From Planctomycetota bacterium (lineage in GTDB: Bacteria > Planctomycetota > Phycisphaerae > FEN-1346): a stretch of 8,920 bases of DNA. The stretch is from the NCBI GenBank assembly GCA_026387055.1, contig JAPLML010000505.1, forward strand, positions 1 through 8,920. The letters run 5' to 3'. Below the pieces are notes generated by a model, which worked only from the letters and a program-made list of their open reading frames with translations, did no database searches and was not told the origin of the DNA. The position numbers were made by a program, and so were the translations under genes. Positions 1 through 6,059 of the stretch are shown piece by piece. Numbering within the stretch: position 1 is the stretch's first letter; each line of letters begins with the position of its first letter.

Positions 1-1902
1 GGTCATCGCCGAGAGGTAGCGGTTCAGGACCGCGACGAGGGCCTCGGGCGCGAGCCGCTCCGAGAGGGGCGTAAAGCCCGCCAGGTCGCTGAAGAGGACG
101 GTGATCTCGAGGCGCTCGCCGCCGAGCCGCAGGATCTCGGCGACGTGCTCGGCCGAGGTGTACTGCTGGAAGACGCGGGTGATCCAGCGGCGCGAGCTCG
201 CCTCCGTGAGTTGTCGATATCCCGATACTCCCGCGAAGGCGACGACGATCGCGAGCATCGGCCCCGCCACGGGCAGGAGCATCGGCGGGTCCATCGCCAC
301 GGCGATTCGCGCTGCCGCGACCGCGGCGACGGAAAGCCAGACCGCCGCCGCGATGCCCCAGCCGGTCCGCAGCCGCGCCCCCAGCACGCCCATCGCCCAC
401 GCCGCCAGGACCGCCAGGAGCCACGCCGGCCCGCCCTCCAGGTGCCGGAAGGCCACGCCCGAGAGGATCGTCCGGATGCCCGCCGGGTAAACCGTCACGC
501 CCGGCTGGTTCTGGCCGACGGGCGTGGTGTGGAGGTCCAGCTTGGCGACCCCCGTGGCGCTGATGCCGACGATGCACAGGCGGCCCTGGATCACCTGCCG
601 CAGCTCTTCGCCGTCGAGGTCGCCGTTGAGGAGGACCTTGCGGTAGATCCCGGCCTTCGCGGGCGGCAGTTTCTGTCGGATGCCCGGCAGGCCCGCGTCC
701 TGCCCTGAGACGTACTTGTCCAGGGCGACGGTGTACCGGCGGACGATGGCGTCGAGACGCCGATCGCCCTCGCGCAGGGCATCGGCCGACGGGGCGTCGG
801 GGCCGCCCGCCGCGGCGCGGGCCTGTAGGTCTTCGAGCGCCTTGGCGGCCGGGGCCCACTTGCCCTGGGAGAAGAGGGCGTCAAGCTCGGCGGCGATCCC
901 GCGGCTGACTCTCCGGGCGTCGGCGTATTCGAGAAGCCGCGCGGCGGGAATCGCGCAGGTCGAGTCCTGGCTGGCGGGCCAGCGCAGTTCGAGTTGGTAG
1001 TTCCGGTCGAGCGGGACGCTTACCGTCTGCTTCCGGTCGGCCGATTGGAGGCTGAGCCACCGGCCGGACTGCGCGACCTCGTAGTCGCGGCCGAACCGCC
1101 AGTATCCGGCCGCCTCCAGCATCAGGTGAGGGAAGAGCCACCTGCCCCATGCCAGCATCGGCACGCGCCGCACGACGCCGCCGGGGTCCGGGGCGGGGAA
1201 GCTCGTGAAGCCCGAGCCGGCGCATGCCGCGGCCAGGTCGGGGATCATCGGCTTGAAACCTTCCGCGGATGGGGGATACGGGTATGGAGGTTTCCCCTCG
1301 TGGGGAACGATGTGCCGCCTGAGGGAATCCGGGACGCCGACGTCCGGCGGCGATTCACCCCGGGACGAGGCGTGCGGCGCTGCCCCCACCGCGCCCGGCC
1401 GGTCCTTGAAGTAGACGCTGAACGGGATGAGAACGTTGCCGGCGGCGCGGACGCTCGCCACGAACCGCGGCACGGTCCGGACGATCCTCTCTTCGGGGTT
1501 GCCGTCCGGCCCCGGCTTCTCGACCACCAGGGGCCGGTCCGCCTCCGGAAACTCGATATCGAGAACAACCAGGCGGGCCTCGAGCTCCGCGAGCGTGTCG
1601 ACGATGTCGGCCATGCGGGTCCACGGCCACGGCCAGCGTCCGAACTCCTCCAGCGCGCCGTCGTCGATCAGCACGAGGGTGATGGGCACCGATTCGGCGC
1701 CGGGCGGCTCGTCGGGCAGGGCGCGGAAGGGCCGCAGGAAGTCCGAGGCCGCGAGCTCCAACTGTCTGCCCAGCGACCAGCCGGTCATCAGCGTCGCCAC
1801 GAGCGCGCCGAGGCCGATGGCGATGACCGACGCGACCCACACGCGGGAACGGCGGAACGTCTTCGGCCCGGCGCTCGCGGACTTGGCCACGGTTGCCTTC
1901 AC
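1..1902 (-). CDS. CHASE2-domain class III adenylate/guanylate cyclase (partial, C-terminus beyond left edge)
   Basis: Membrane sensor cyclase expected to make cAMP or cGMP in the cytoplasm in response to an extracytoplasmic signal. The 634 visible codons are open throughout. A membrane segment lies at about residues 21-39. A CHASE2 sensor follows at about 70-480; it opens with LVLIDDGALEEFG and RWPWPW (77-94) and closes with IVGISATG (445-452) and LHTTPVGQNQPGV. Three membrane segments lie at about 493-508, 515-537 and 542-561. The cyclase domain then begins with ITVLFSDLAGFTPLSERL; Asp606 of FSDLAGFT should be the first metal-binding aspartate. The second aspartate and the substrate-specificity residues lie outside the window, so cAMP versus cGMP cannot be decided. 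The GTG at 1902 is chosen because an in-frame stop lies at 1960-1962 with no ATG, GTG or TTG codon between; a GTG at 1890 is the alternative. The start is 10 nt after the FecR stop, suggesting one operon. Two large insertions in CHASE2 are described under findings. Confidence 0.92.
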   Translation of the reverse strand, partial: MKATVAKSASAGPKTFRRSRVWVASVIAIGLGALVATLMTGWSLGRQLELAASDFLRPFRALPDEPPGAESVPITLVLIDDGALEEFGRWPWPWTRMADIVDTLAELEARLVVLDIEFPEADRPLVVEKPGPDGNPEERIVRTVPRFVASVRAAGNVLIPFSVYFKDRPGAVGAAPHASSRGESPPDVGVPDSLRRHIVPHEGKPPYPYPPSAEGFKPMIPDLAAACAGSGFTSFPAPDPGGVVRRVPMLAWGRWLFPHLMLEAAGYWRFGRDYEVAQSGRWLSLQSADRKQTVSVPLDRNYQLELRWPASQDSTCAIPAARLLEYADARRVSRGIAAELDALFSQGKWAPAAKALEDLQARAAAGGPDAPSADALREGDRRLDAIVRRYTVALDKYVSGQDAGLPGIRQKLPPAKAGIYRKVLLNGDLDGEELRQVIQGRLCIVGISATGVAKLDLHTTPVGQNQPGVTVYPAGIRTILSGVAFRHLEGGPAWLLAVLAAWAMGVLGARLRTGWGIAAAVWLSVAAVAAARIAVAMDPPMLLPVAGPMLAIVVAFAGVSGYRQLTEASSRRWITRVFQQYTSAEHVAEILRLGGERLEITVLFSDLAGFTPLSERLAPEALVAVLNRYLSAMT

Positions 1903-1912
1903 GGCTTGGGGC

Positions 1913-2728
1913 TCACTTGCCCCCGTTCGGAGGGTAGTACTCGCCGTTGCCGTCGGGGTTCACGCTGTAGGCATAGGATGACAGCTTCGATCGCAGCACC
2001 TTCAAGAACGGCGAGGCGCCCGGACCGTTGAGGCCGATGGGTATGGGCGTCGAGGTGTCCCACCGCATGGCCGCCCACTTCTCATCCGCCGTGAAGCCGA
2101 ACGGGTCGAGGACCTGCGGCTGATGCTTGATCGCCTCCAAGGACGCGGCCGGCGTCGCCCAATCGTCGGTCTCTTCACTCGGCCGTACGCCCGTCCTGCG
2201 GCCGAGGAGGGCCTCTGTGATCTGGATCAGCCCCGACTGCGTCAGGCCGTACTGGCCCCCCAGGTCCGGGAAGAAACTGCACTGGATGCTGTTGGTCCCG
2301 CGGACCGAGAGGGTGGCCGACGGCGTGACGATGGCAAAGTCGCTCGCGGCCGTTTTCTTGACGACCTCGGCCCGGGCGGTGCCCTGTTTCATGAGGACGC
2401 GCGTGCGGGTCTTGTCGCCGTCCTTGCGAAGCTCGCCGAGGCGGACCACGGTCAGCGGTCCCACCTGCACCAGGCTCTCGGTCATGTCGAGGACGCAGCG
2501 GGCGCGGAAGCCGGTCCGAAGGTCCGCCCCTTCCTCGAGCGCCGCGCCCGCCTTGACGGGCACCCACGGCTGGCCGACGGCCGGCCGCGTCTCGACCGTG
2601 CCGTCGATGATCTTGACGAGGGCGGTGACCTTCGCCGCCGGGGCGGCAGGCGCGGGGGCGGGAGCGGCCGCCTGCCCGGCGCGGGCGACGGCGGGTCCGG
2701 CCAGCAGGAGCGCTCCAAGGCACAGCAT
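1913..2728 (-). CDS. Secreted FecR-domain protein
   Basis: Exported 271-residue protein. Residues 1-18 form a signal peptide (hydrophobic LCLGALLLAGPAV, then ARA), followed by an Ala/Pro linker. A FecR-type beta domain lies at about 36-145: VKIIDGTVETRPA, then GAALEEGADLRTG, ALEEG-type entry to the fold, MTESLVQVGPLTVVRL and the terminal IVTPSATLSVRGT, the usual FecR closing motif. The last 125 residues match nothing I recognise and are rich in Pro, Gly and Tyr. There is no membrane anchor or DNA-binding part, so this is not a classical anti-sigma FecR; free FecR proteins beside CHASE2-cyclases are common and probably act in the periplasm as ligand or partner of the sensor. The ATG at 2728 is chosen because it begins the signal peptide. 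It has no good Shine-Dalgarno. In-frame ATGs at 2794 and further upstream would place the signal peptide behind a long tail that reads through palindromic repeat DNA. Confidence 0.88.
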   Translation of the reverse strand: MLCLGALLLAGPAVARAGQAAAPAPAPAAPAAKVTALVKIIDGTVETRPAVGQPWVPVKAGAALEEGADLRTGFRARCVLDMTESLVQVGPLTVVRLGELRKDGDKTRTRVLMKQGTARAEVVKKTAASDFAIVTPSATLSVRGTNSIQCSFFPDLGGQYGLTQSGLIQITEALLGRRTGVRPSEETDDWATPAASLEAIKHQPQVLDPFGFTADEKWAAMRWDTSTPIPIGLNGPGASPFLKVLRSKLSSYAYSVNPDGNGEYYPPNGGK

Positions 2729-2763
2729 TAGTAGTCCGGGCGAGCTTCCCGCGCCGCCGTTTG

Positions 2764-2801
2764 CGTGGGCATATTGCCCCACGGAGGCATGCATGCCCAC
2801 G
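2764..2801. repeat. Inverted repeat with inner 12-bp palindrome upstream of the FecR gene
   Basis: CGTGGGCAT at 2764-2772 is complementary to ATGCCCACG at 2793-2801, a 9-bp arm with a 20-nt spacer. Overlapping it, GGCATGCATGCC at 2786-2797 is a perfect 12-bp palindrome. It lies 36 bp from the FecR ATG, on the upstream side, and just outside the MITE-like element. It could be an operator, an RNA fold near the ribosome site, or another repeat fragment. Confidence 0.5.
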
Positions 2802-2815
2802 GAAAGGCGCCATAG

Positions 2816-2946
2816 TACTACAACGCCACTTAACCTGGTGCGCGGTGGATCTCCTGACCCACCGCGCGGCAATTGCCCCCCGGCGGCAAGATAACGCAGG
2901 TGCGCGGCGGGTCGGGAGACCCGCCGCGCGAAGTGGCGTTGTAGTA
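2816..2946. mobile_element. 131-bp MITE-like element with perfect terminal inverted repeats
   Basis: The ends are an exact 16-bp inverted repeat: TACTACAACGCCACTT at 2816-2831 and its complement at 2931-2946. Two hairpins lie inside. The first (2840-2867) has a 9-bp stem GCGCGGTGG/CCACCGCGC. The second (2902-2929) has a 12-bp stem starting GCGCGGCGGGTC, closed by a GGGA loop. The hairpins are related copies, with T-A in one stem replaced by C-G in the other. The outermost bases are TA on both sides, which fits the TA target duplication of IS630/Tc1-mariner-type MITEs; that is inference. It encodes nothing and lies between the exported helical protein gene and the FecR gene, so it would be transcribed as a folded part of the operon mRNA. 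Confidence 0.7.
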
Positions 2947-3009
2947 GTGGGCAGGCCACCCCATCCGCCGACTTGCGAAAACCGATCAGGCTGTGGCGCA
3001 CGTTCTGGG

Positions 3010-3579
3010 TCATGGTTGCCCCGCCGCGGCGCCGGACGGCCGGCCTTCGAGTTCCGGCAGCGGGCGGCCGGCCTCGCGGGCGCGCAGGCGGTCGGCCCGG
3101 TCGATGACGCCGACCAGTTCGCCCCCCGTCACGTGGTCGTAATCGCAGCCCATCGCCATCAGTTCGAGATAAGCACATTCACGAAGCGCCAGGCGCGGCA
3201 GCGGCCCGAACAGGCGCATCCAGAGGCCGCCCTTGATCCCCAGGGCCCGGCAGACGAGGCTCGCCAGGCGTCCCTTGTCGGTCGGTGCGTCGGCGGCGGC
3301 CTTGTCGAGCCAGCCGTCCGGCAGGACGCCGCGCGTCGCCAGGTACGCCTTCGCGGCGGCGAAGTCCGCGCCGTTTTCTGCGCCTTCCGAGACGAGGATG
3401 GCCAGGGCCCGCGCCGTGTCGGCGGCGGTGGCCACGTCCTTGTAGGCGAGTTCGCCGAAAAACTGGGCGTCGGTCGACGCCGCGGGCGGGGCCGGGGCAG
3501 CGGCGGCCGGCGCGGCGGCCGAAGCCCACCCCGCCGCCAGAAGGATCAAGGCGGCGGCCGTTCCTACGCGACCACGCAT
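3010..3579 (-). CDS. Exported small helical protein, SLH-like, unknown function
   Basis: Exported protein of 189 residues. Residues 1-22 are a signal peptide (RGR, then GTAAALILLAAGWASAAA), followed by an Ala/Pro linker to about 37. The mature part (38-167) is mainly helical. Two segments look like degenerate S-layer-homology repeats: GVLPDGW...TDKGRLASLVCRALGIKGG (84-118) and ALRECAYLELMAMGCDYDHVT then GGELVGVIDRAD (131-163). The SLH resemblance is my reading and weak; no enzyme motif is visible. The start is firm: AAAGGAG sits 6 nt before the ATG and the signal peptide begins there. It is the first gene of the cluster with the FecR and CHASE2-cyclase genes, so it may be an envelope-anchored partner of the sensor. 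An open frame continues upstream to 3774 but runs through the REP hairpins and is unlikely to be translated. Confidence 0.8.
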   Translation of the reverse strand: MRGRVGTAAALILLAAGWASAAAPAAAAPAPPAASTDAQFFGELAYKDVATAADTARALAILVSEGAENGADFAAAKAYLATRGVLPDGWLDKAAADAPTDKGRLASLVCRALGIKGGLWMRLFGPLPRLALRECAYLELMAMGCDYDHVTGGELVGVIDRADRLRAREAGRPLPELEGRPSGAAAGQP

Positions 3580-3585
3580 GCGCTT

Positions 3586-3592
3586 CTCCTTT
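3586..3592 (-). promoter_or_regulatory. Shine-Dalgarno site of the exported helical protein gene
   Basis: AAAGGAG on the minus strand, 6 nt before the ATG at 3579. It fixes the start of that gene against the longer open frame reaching 3774. Confidence 0.8.
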
Positions 3593-3629
3593 CCCGAAGG
3601 CGAAGGGGCTTCCTTCAAGTGGCAAGGGT

Positions 3630-3658
3630 ATTCTAAAGCACAAATGATTCGTACGCAA
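3630..3658 (-). promoter_or_regulatory. Candidate sigma70-type promoter of the SLH-like/FecR/cyclase operon
   Basis: The minus strand carries TTGCGT (3658-3653), a 17-nt spacer and TAGAAT (3635-3630). The -10 matches 5 of 6 consensus bases; the -35 matches only in TTG. The site sits in a locally AT-rich island of otherwise very GC-rich DNA and would give a leader of roughly 45 nt before the ATG at 3579. Confidence 0.5.
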
Positions 3659-3704
3659 GCGCGAGATGCCGTGTTTAGCCGTCGCCGGTGTACGTGTTCA
3701 GCGT

Positions 3705-3795
3705 GGGTGGCACGGTCACGCGCCTTTGCGTGACCGTGCTTGCTCCCCCCATGTGACCGTGCACGGCCACGCAACAGCGCGTGGCCGTGCCACCC
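3705..3795. repeat. REP/BIME-like unit of two paired hairpins
   Basis: The outer arms are GGGTGGCACGG (3705-3715) and its exact complement (3785-3795). Hairpin A pairs GCACGGTCACGC (3710-3721) with 3728-3739 around a 6-nt loop. Hairpin B pairs GCACGGCCACGC (3761-3772) with 3779-3790 around another 6-nt loop. The two 12-bp stems differ at one pair, T-A against C-G, so both stay perfect. A third copy of GTGACCGTGC lies at 3753-3762, beside hairpin B. The layout is that of a bacterial interspersed mosaic element built from two REP units, of the type mobilised by RAYT (IS200/IS605-related) transposases; no such transposase is in the window. Confidence 0.75.
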
Positions 3796-3826
3796 GGCAA
3801 TCTCGTGTCACGCTAAATAAGTACTC

Positions 3827-3888
3827 GCCGGTACGGCGACGGGCATGGCGGTCCACGCTACAACGGCAACGACCGCGGCCGTACCGGC
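3827..3888. repeat. Long inverted repeat downstream of the STAS gene
   Basis: GCCGGTACGGC at 3827-3837 pairs exactly with GCCGTACCGGC at 3878-3888, with a further inner pairing GCGGT/ACCGC (about 3848-3852 and 3872-3876). It lies about 60 nt past the STAS stop. No T-run follows on either strand, so it is not a typical intrinsic terminator; it may be an older REP-like unit or an mRNA 3' end barrier. Confidence 0.5.
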
Positions 3889-3946
3889 TGCGGCTAAACG
3901 GGCGACGGCCTGCTCGCCGCTCGAAGCGCGTGGCTCGCCGCTTCCT

Positions 3947-4294
3947 TTATCCCTTCCCGATTTCGCGCACCGCCTCGTCGATCGTCGGGTAGAGGTCGAA
4001 CAGGCGCGCGAGGTGCGACGTGCGCAGGATTGCCGCCGTGGCGTTGTGCAGCCGGGCGAAGACGATCCGCCCGCCGCGCGAGGCGAAGCGGTGGTGCACC
4101 CGCTCCAGGGCCGCCAGGCCCCAGTTCGAGGCGTACGTCAGGTGCTGGAGGTCCAGGACCACGCGCTTGCTGCCCATTTCCAGCAGCGAGTCGATCTTTG
4201 CGACGAACTCGGCCGTGGTGGTGTGGTCGAGTCCGCCGTCGAGGTCCAGCAGCGTGACCCCCGGCGCGGAGCAGGATCGTTCGTGGATTTCCAT
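3947..4294 (-). CDS. STAS-domain protein (anti-sigma factor antagonist-like)
   Basis: Cytoplasmic protein of 115 residues covering one complete STAS domain, the length of SpoIIAA/RsbV-type antagonists. Those proteins bind an anti-sigma kinase and are switched by serine phosphorylation. Seen here: beta start GVTLLDLDGGLDHTTT (12-27), the core strand KRVVLDLQHLTYASNWGL (43-60) and RGGRIVFARL (73-82). The acceptor serine of the usual DSSGL or ISSAGL motif is absent: the stretch is ASNWGL, with Asn57 and Trp58 at the positions that carry serine. Phospho-switching as in SpoIIAA is therefore doubtful. The ATG at 4294 begins the domain but lacks a Shine-Dalgarno. A GTG at 4381 overlaps the stop of the upstream gene (GTGA) and would add 29 residues with no family likeness. 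No partner kinase or sigma factor is visible nearby. Confidence 0.85.
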   Translation of the reverse strand: MEIHERSCSAPGVTLLDLDGGLDHTTTAEFVAKIDSLLEMGSKRVVLDLQHLTYASNWGLAALERVHHRFASRGGRIVFARLHNATAAILRTSHLARLFDLYPTIDEAVREIGKG

Positions 4295-4377
4295 GACTTC
4301 ATCGTAGCGTGGCCCGCCGCGCGAAGCAACACCTCGCGCAACACCGTTTGGCGTGTTCGGCGTACCCCGGCCGTGCC

Positions 4378-6000
4378 TCACGGCTTTGCGGACGCCGACT
4401 TAAGCCGGGCGGGCCGCAGCGGCACCGCCTTGCCCGAGAGCATCCTGAGGCGGGCGCTCTGGAACACCAACTGACTCTGATAGGCGCCGAAGCCGAGGCA
4501 TTTCCGGTTCGGCATGGCGTAGTCTGGGTGCAGCGCGAGGGCGGACTGGGGGCCCTTCCACGCGATGTACGGCTTGCCGTCGAGGGCGACGCTGATCGAG
4601 GCCTGGTCGCCCTCCAGGGCCACCTTGACCTTGATGGTGAACGGCTGCCCGATCTTGAGATTGGCGGCGCCGACCGCCGTGCCGTTCCTGTCGGGCTCCT
4701 TTCCGCCGATGTTGCACAGCCCGCTCCTGGTACCCTTCCACCCATTGATCACCAGGAGGACGGCCGAACTCCCCGCGGGCAACATGGTGTGGCCGGCCTC
4801 GCGCCCCGACACGCGAACGGCCTTGTATTCCAGTTCGTAACTGCCCGAGGGGGCGAGGGGAATCAGGAGGCGTGCCTCCTGGCCGGGAGCGACCGTCAAG
4901 CCCGCCGCCGTCCGCTGCCACTGGCCTTTCACCGCGTCTTTCTCCGGGTCGATCAACTTGAGTAGATCAATCCATCGGCCCTTCTCGTTGCTGCGAAGCC
5001 TGCGGAGCTCCTCCTCGACCTTCTTGAGCACCAACTCCACCCTCGTGCGGTCCATGTCGGCTGCGGCGTGCAGGGCGAGAAACCGCTCGTAGTAGGCCTG
5101 GGCGCGGGTCAGCGTGTTGACCTTGCCGCCCGTCGTAGCGCCCGCCGCGGCCGCAAGGTCGCGGTACCAGTCCCCGAGTTCCGCGCAGGCCAGTTCCGGC
5201 GCCTCCTCGATGGGTTTGGCCGCCGCCGGGATGAACTTACGCAGGGCCGCGTCGCTGGCGTCGGTCAGGTACTTGGCCGCGTCGGCAGGATTATCGAGTT
5301 CCACGAGGAGCAGGAGGACAAGCTGGTCGCGGACGGGGCCGTTGGCGGGTTCGGCGGTGAGTTGGGACTCAAGGCCGGCGACCTTCGCGAGGACCTTCTG
5401 GCGCTCGGTCAGGGCCTTGAGGTCGCCCTCAATCTCGTCGGCCTTGGCCGATCGCACGGCGCGGGCCACCACCAGGGCCTGCCGATACCGCTTGGCGGCC
5501 TCTTCCAGGTCGTCCGCCTCGGCTCTGGCGGCGGCCGTGGCCAGGAGGGCCTCGATCAGGGCCTCGCCCGCCGCGGTCCGCTGATCGCCGCGCGCGGCAT
5601 CGTACTGGCGCTGGCGGATGGCGAGGACCTTCTCCTGGCAGGCGCTGGCCCTGTCTGGGACCTTCCCGGCCAGCAGATTCGCGGCCGCCAGGGCGGTTTC
5701 GTAGCCCTTGGGGTCGGCGGCGCCCAGCACGCACGCCTTGTCGCATAGGAGGACCAGGAGCGCGGGCTGGGCCTCGGCAGCCTGGGCGGCTTCGAGCAGC
5801 TTGGCGGCCAGGGCGATGTCGTCGGCCGTGTCTTTGGTTGCGGCGGCGCGCTTGAGGTCGTCGCCGTAGACCGATTGAAAAACCGCGGCGGCCTTGGCGG
5901 CTTCCTCCGCGGCCTTGTCGGTCTCGGCGGCAGGGGTTTGGCCCCACGCGGCAAGAGCGACGAGAAGCGCCACCAGAAAGCTGAGCCACAGGCGGGCCAT
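4378..6000 (-). CDS. Exported helical-repeat protein with C-terminal concanavalin A-like domain
   Basis: Exported protein of 540 residues. Residues 1-20 are a signal peptide (ARLWLSFLVALLVALAAWG). Residues 25-340 are almost wholly helical and Ala-rich, with TPR-like pairs such as DLEEAAKRYRQALVVARAV (164-182), NPADAAKYL (237-245) and LTRAQAYYERFLAL (297-310). A short basic helix, KVEEELRRLRSNEKGRW (327-343), leads into a beta-rich domain at about 355-525: SYELEYKAVRVSGRE, INGWKG, FTIKVKVAL, ISVALDGKPYIAWKG and LVFQSARLRML. The last domain resembles the LamG/DUF1080 lectin-like fold common in planctomycete exported proteins, so sugar or surface binding is likely but no catalytic residues are evident. 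ATG 6000 is preferred because AAGGGGAAGG lies just before it and the signal peptide starts there; GTG 6015 is the other choice. It follows the putative glycosidase gene by 55 nt and has its own candidate promoter. Confidence 0.78.
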   Translation of the reverse strand: MARLWLSFLVALLVALAAWGQTPAAETDKAAEEAAKAAAVFQSVYGDDLKRAAATKDTADDIALAAKLLEAAQAAEAQPALLVLLCDKACVLGAADPKGYETALAAANLLAGKVPDRASACQEKVLAIRQRQYDAARGDQRTAAGEALIEALLATAAARAEADDLEEAAKRYRQALVVARAVRSAKADEIEGDLKALTERQKVLAKVAGLESQLTAEPANGPVRDQLVLLLLVELDNPADAAKYLTDASDAALRKFIPAAAKPIEEAPELACAELGDWYRDLAAAAGATTGGKVNTLTRAQAYYERFLALHAAADMDRTRVELVLKKVEEELRRLRSNEKGRWIDLLKLIDPEKDAVKGQWQRTAAGLTVAPGQEARLLIPLAPSGSYELEYKAVRVSGREAGHTMLPAGSSAVLLVINGWKGTRSGLCNIGGKEPDRNGTAVGAANLKIGQPFTIKVKVALEGDQASISVALDGKPYIAWKGPQSALALHPDYAMPNRKCLGFGAYQSQLVFQSARLRMLSGKAVPLRPARLKSASAKP

Positions 6001-6032
6001 AGCCTTCCCCTTCACGCGCGACAGGACAACAT

Positions 6033-6059
6033 CTTATACGAGCAAGTGTATGCTGTCAC
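6033..6059 (-). promoter_or_regulatory. Candidate promoter overlapping the glycosidase stop codon
   Basis: On the minus strand GTGACA (6059-6054, 5 of 6 to the -35 consensus) and TATAAG (6038-6033, 5 of 6 to the -10 consensus) are separated by 15 nt, slightly short. Using TAAGAT, 3 nt on, gives an 18-nt spacer but a poorer -10. The TGA stop of the putative glycosidase gene lies inside the -35 box. It would allow the helical-repeat/lectin gene to be expressed separately. Confidence 0.4.

Larger units (their letters stand above)
3580..3946. other. Gene-free stretch holding repeats and a promoter
   Basis: These 367 bp between the STAS gene and the exported helical protein gene contain no supportable coding sequence. 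They hold the Shine-Dalgarno site and candidate promoter of the downstream operon (3586-3658), the double-hairpin REP-like unit (3705-3795) and a separate 11-bp inverted repeat (3827-3888). Open frames crossing the region read through the palindromes and have no gene-like features. Confidence 0.75.

Noticed and set aside
994..2031. A 345-codon plus-strand open frame across the CHASE2-cyclase gene.
   Set aside because: The minus-strand reading gives CHASE2 and cyclase motifs without interruption; the plus-strand product is Arg/Gly-rich and runs into the FecR gene.
2729..3178. A 150-residue N-terminal extension of the FecR protein.
   Set aside because: It would translate the MITE-like element and overlap the exported helical protein gene, and it would bury the signal peptide in the middle of the protein.
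3580..3774. A longer form of the exported helical protein starting near 3774.
   Set aside because: The strong Shine-Dalgarno and signal peptide at 3579 mark the start, and the extension reads through the REP hairpins.
3705..3888. CRISPR-like array.
   Set aside because: The repeated units are inverted hairpins with few copies and no regular spacers, and no cas gene is present.
3827..3888. Intrinsic terminator for the STAS transcript.
   Set aside because: The stem has a long interior and no T-run follows on either strand, so only an inverted repeat is reported.
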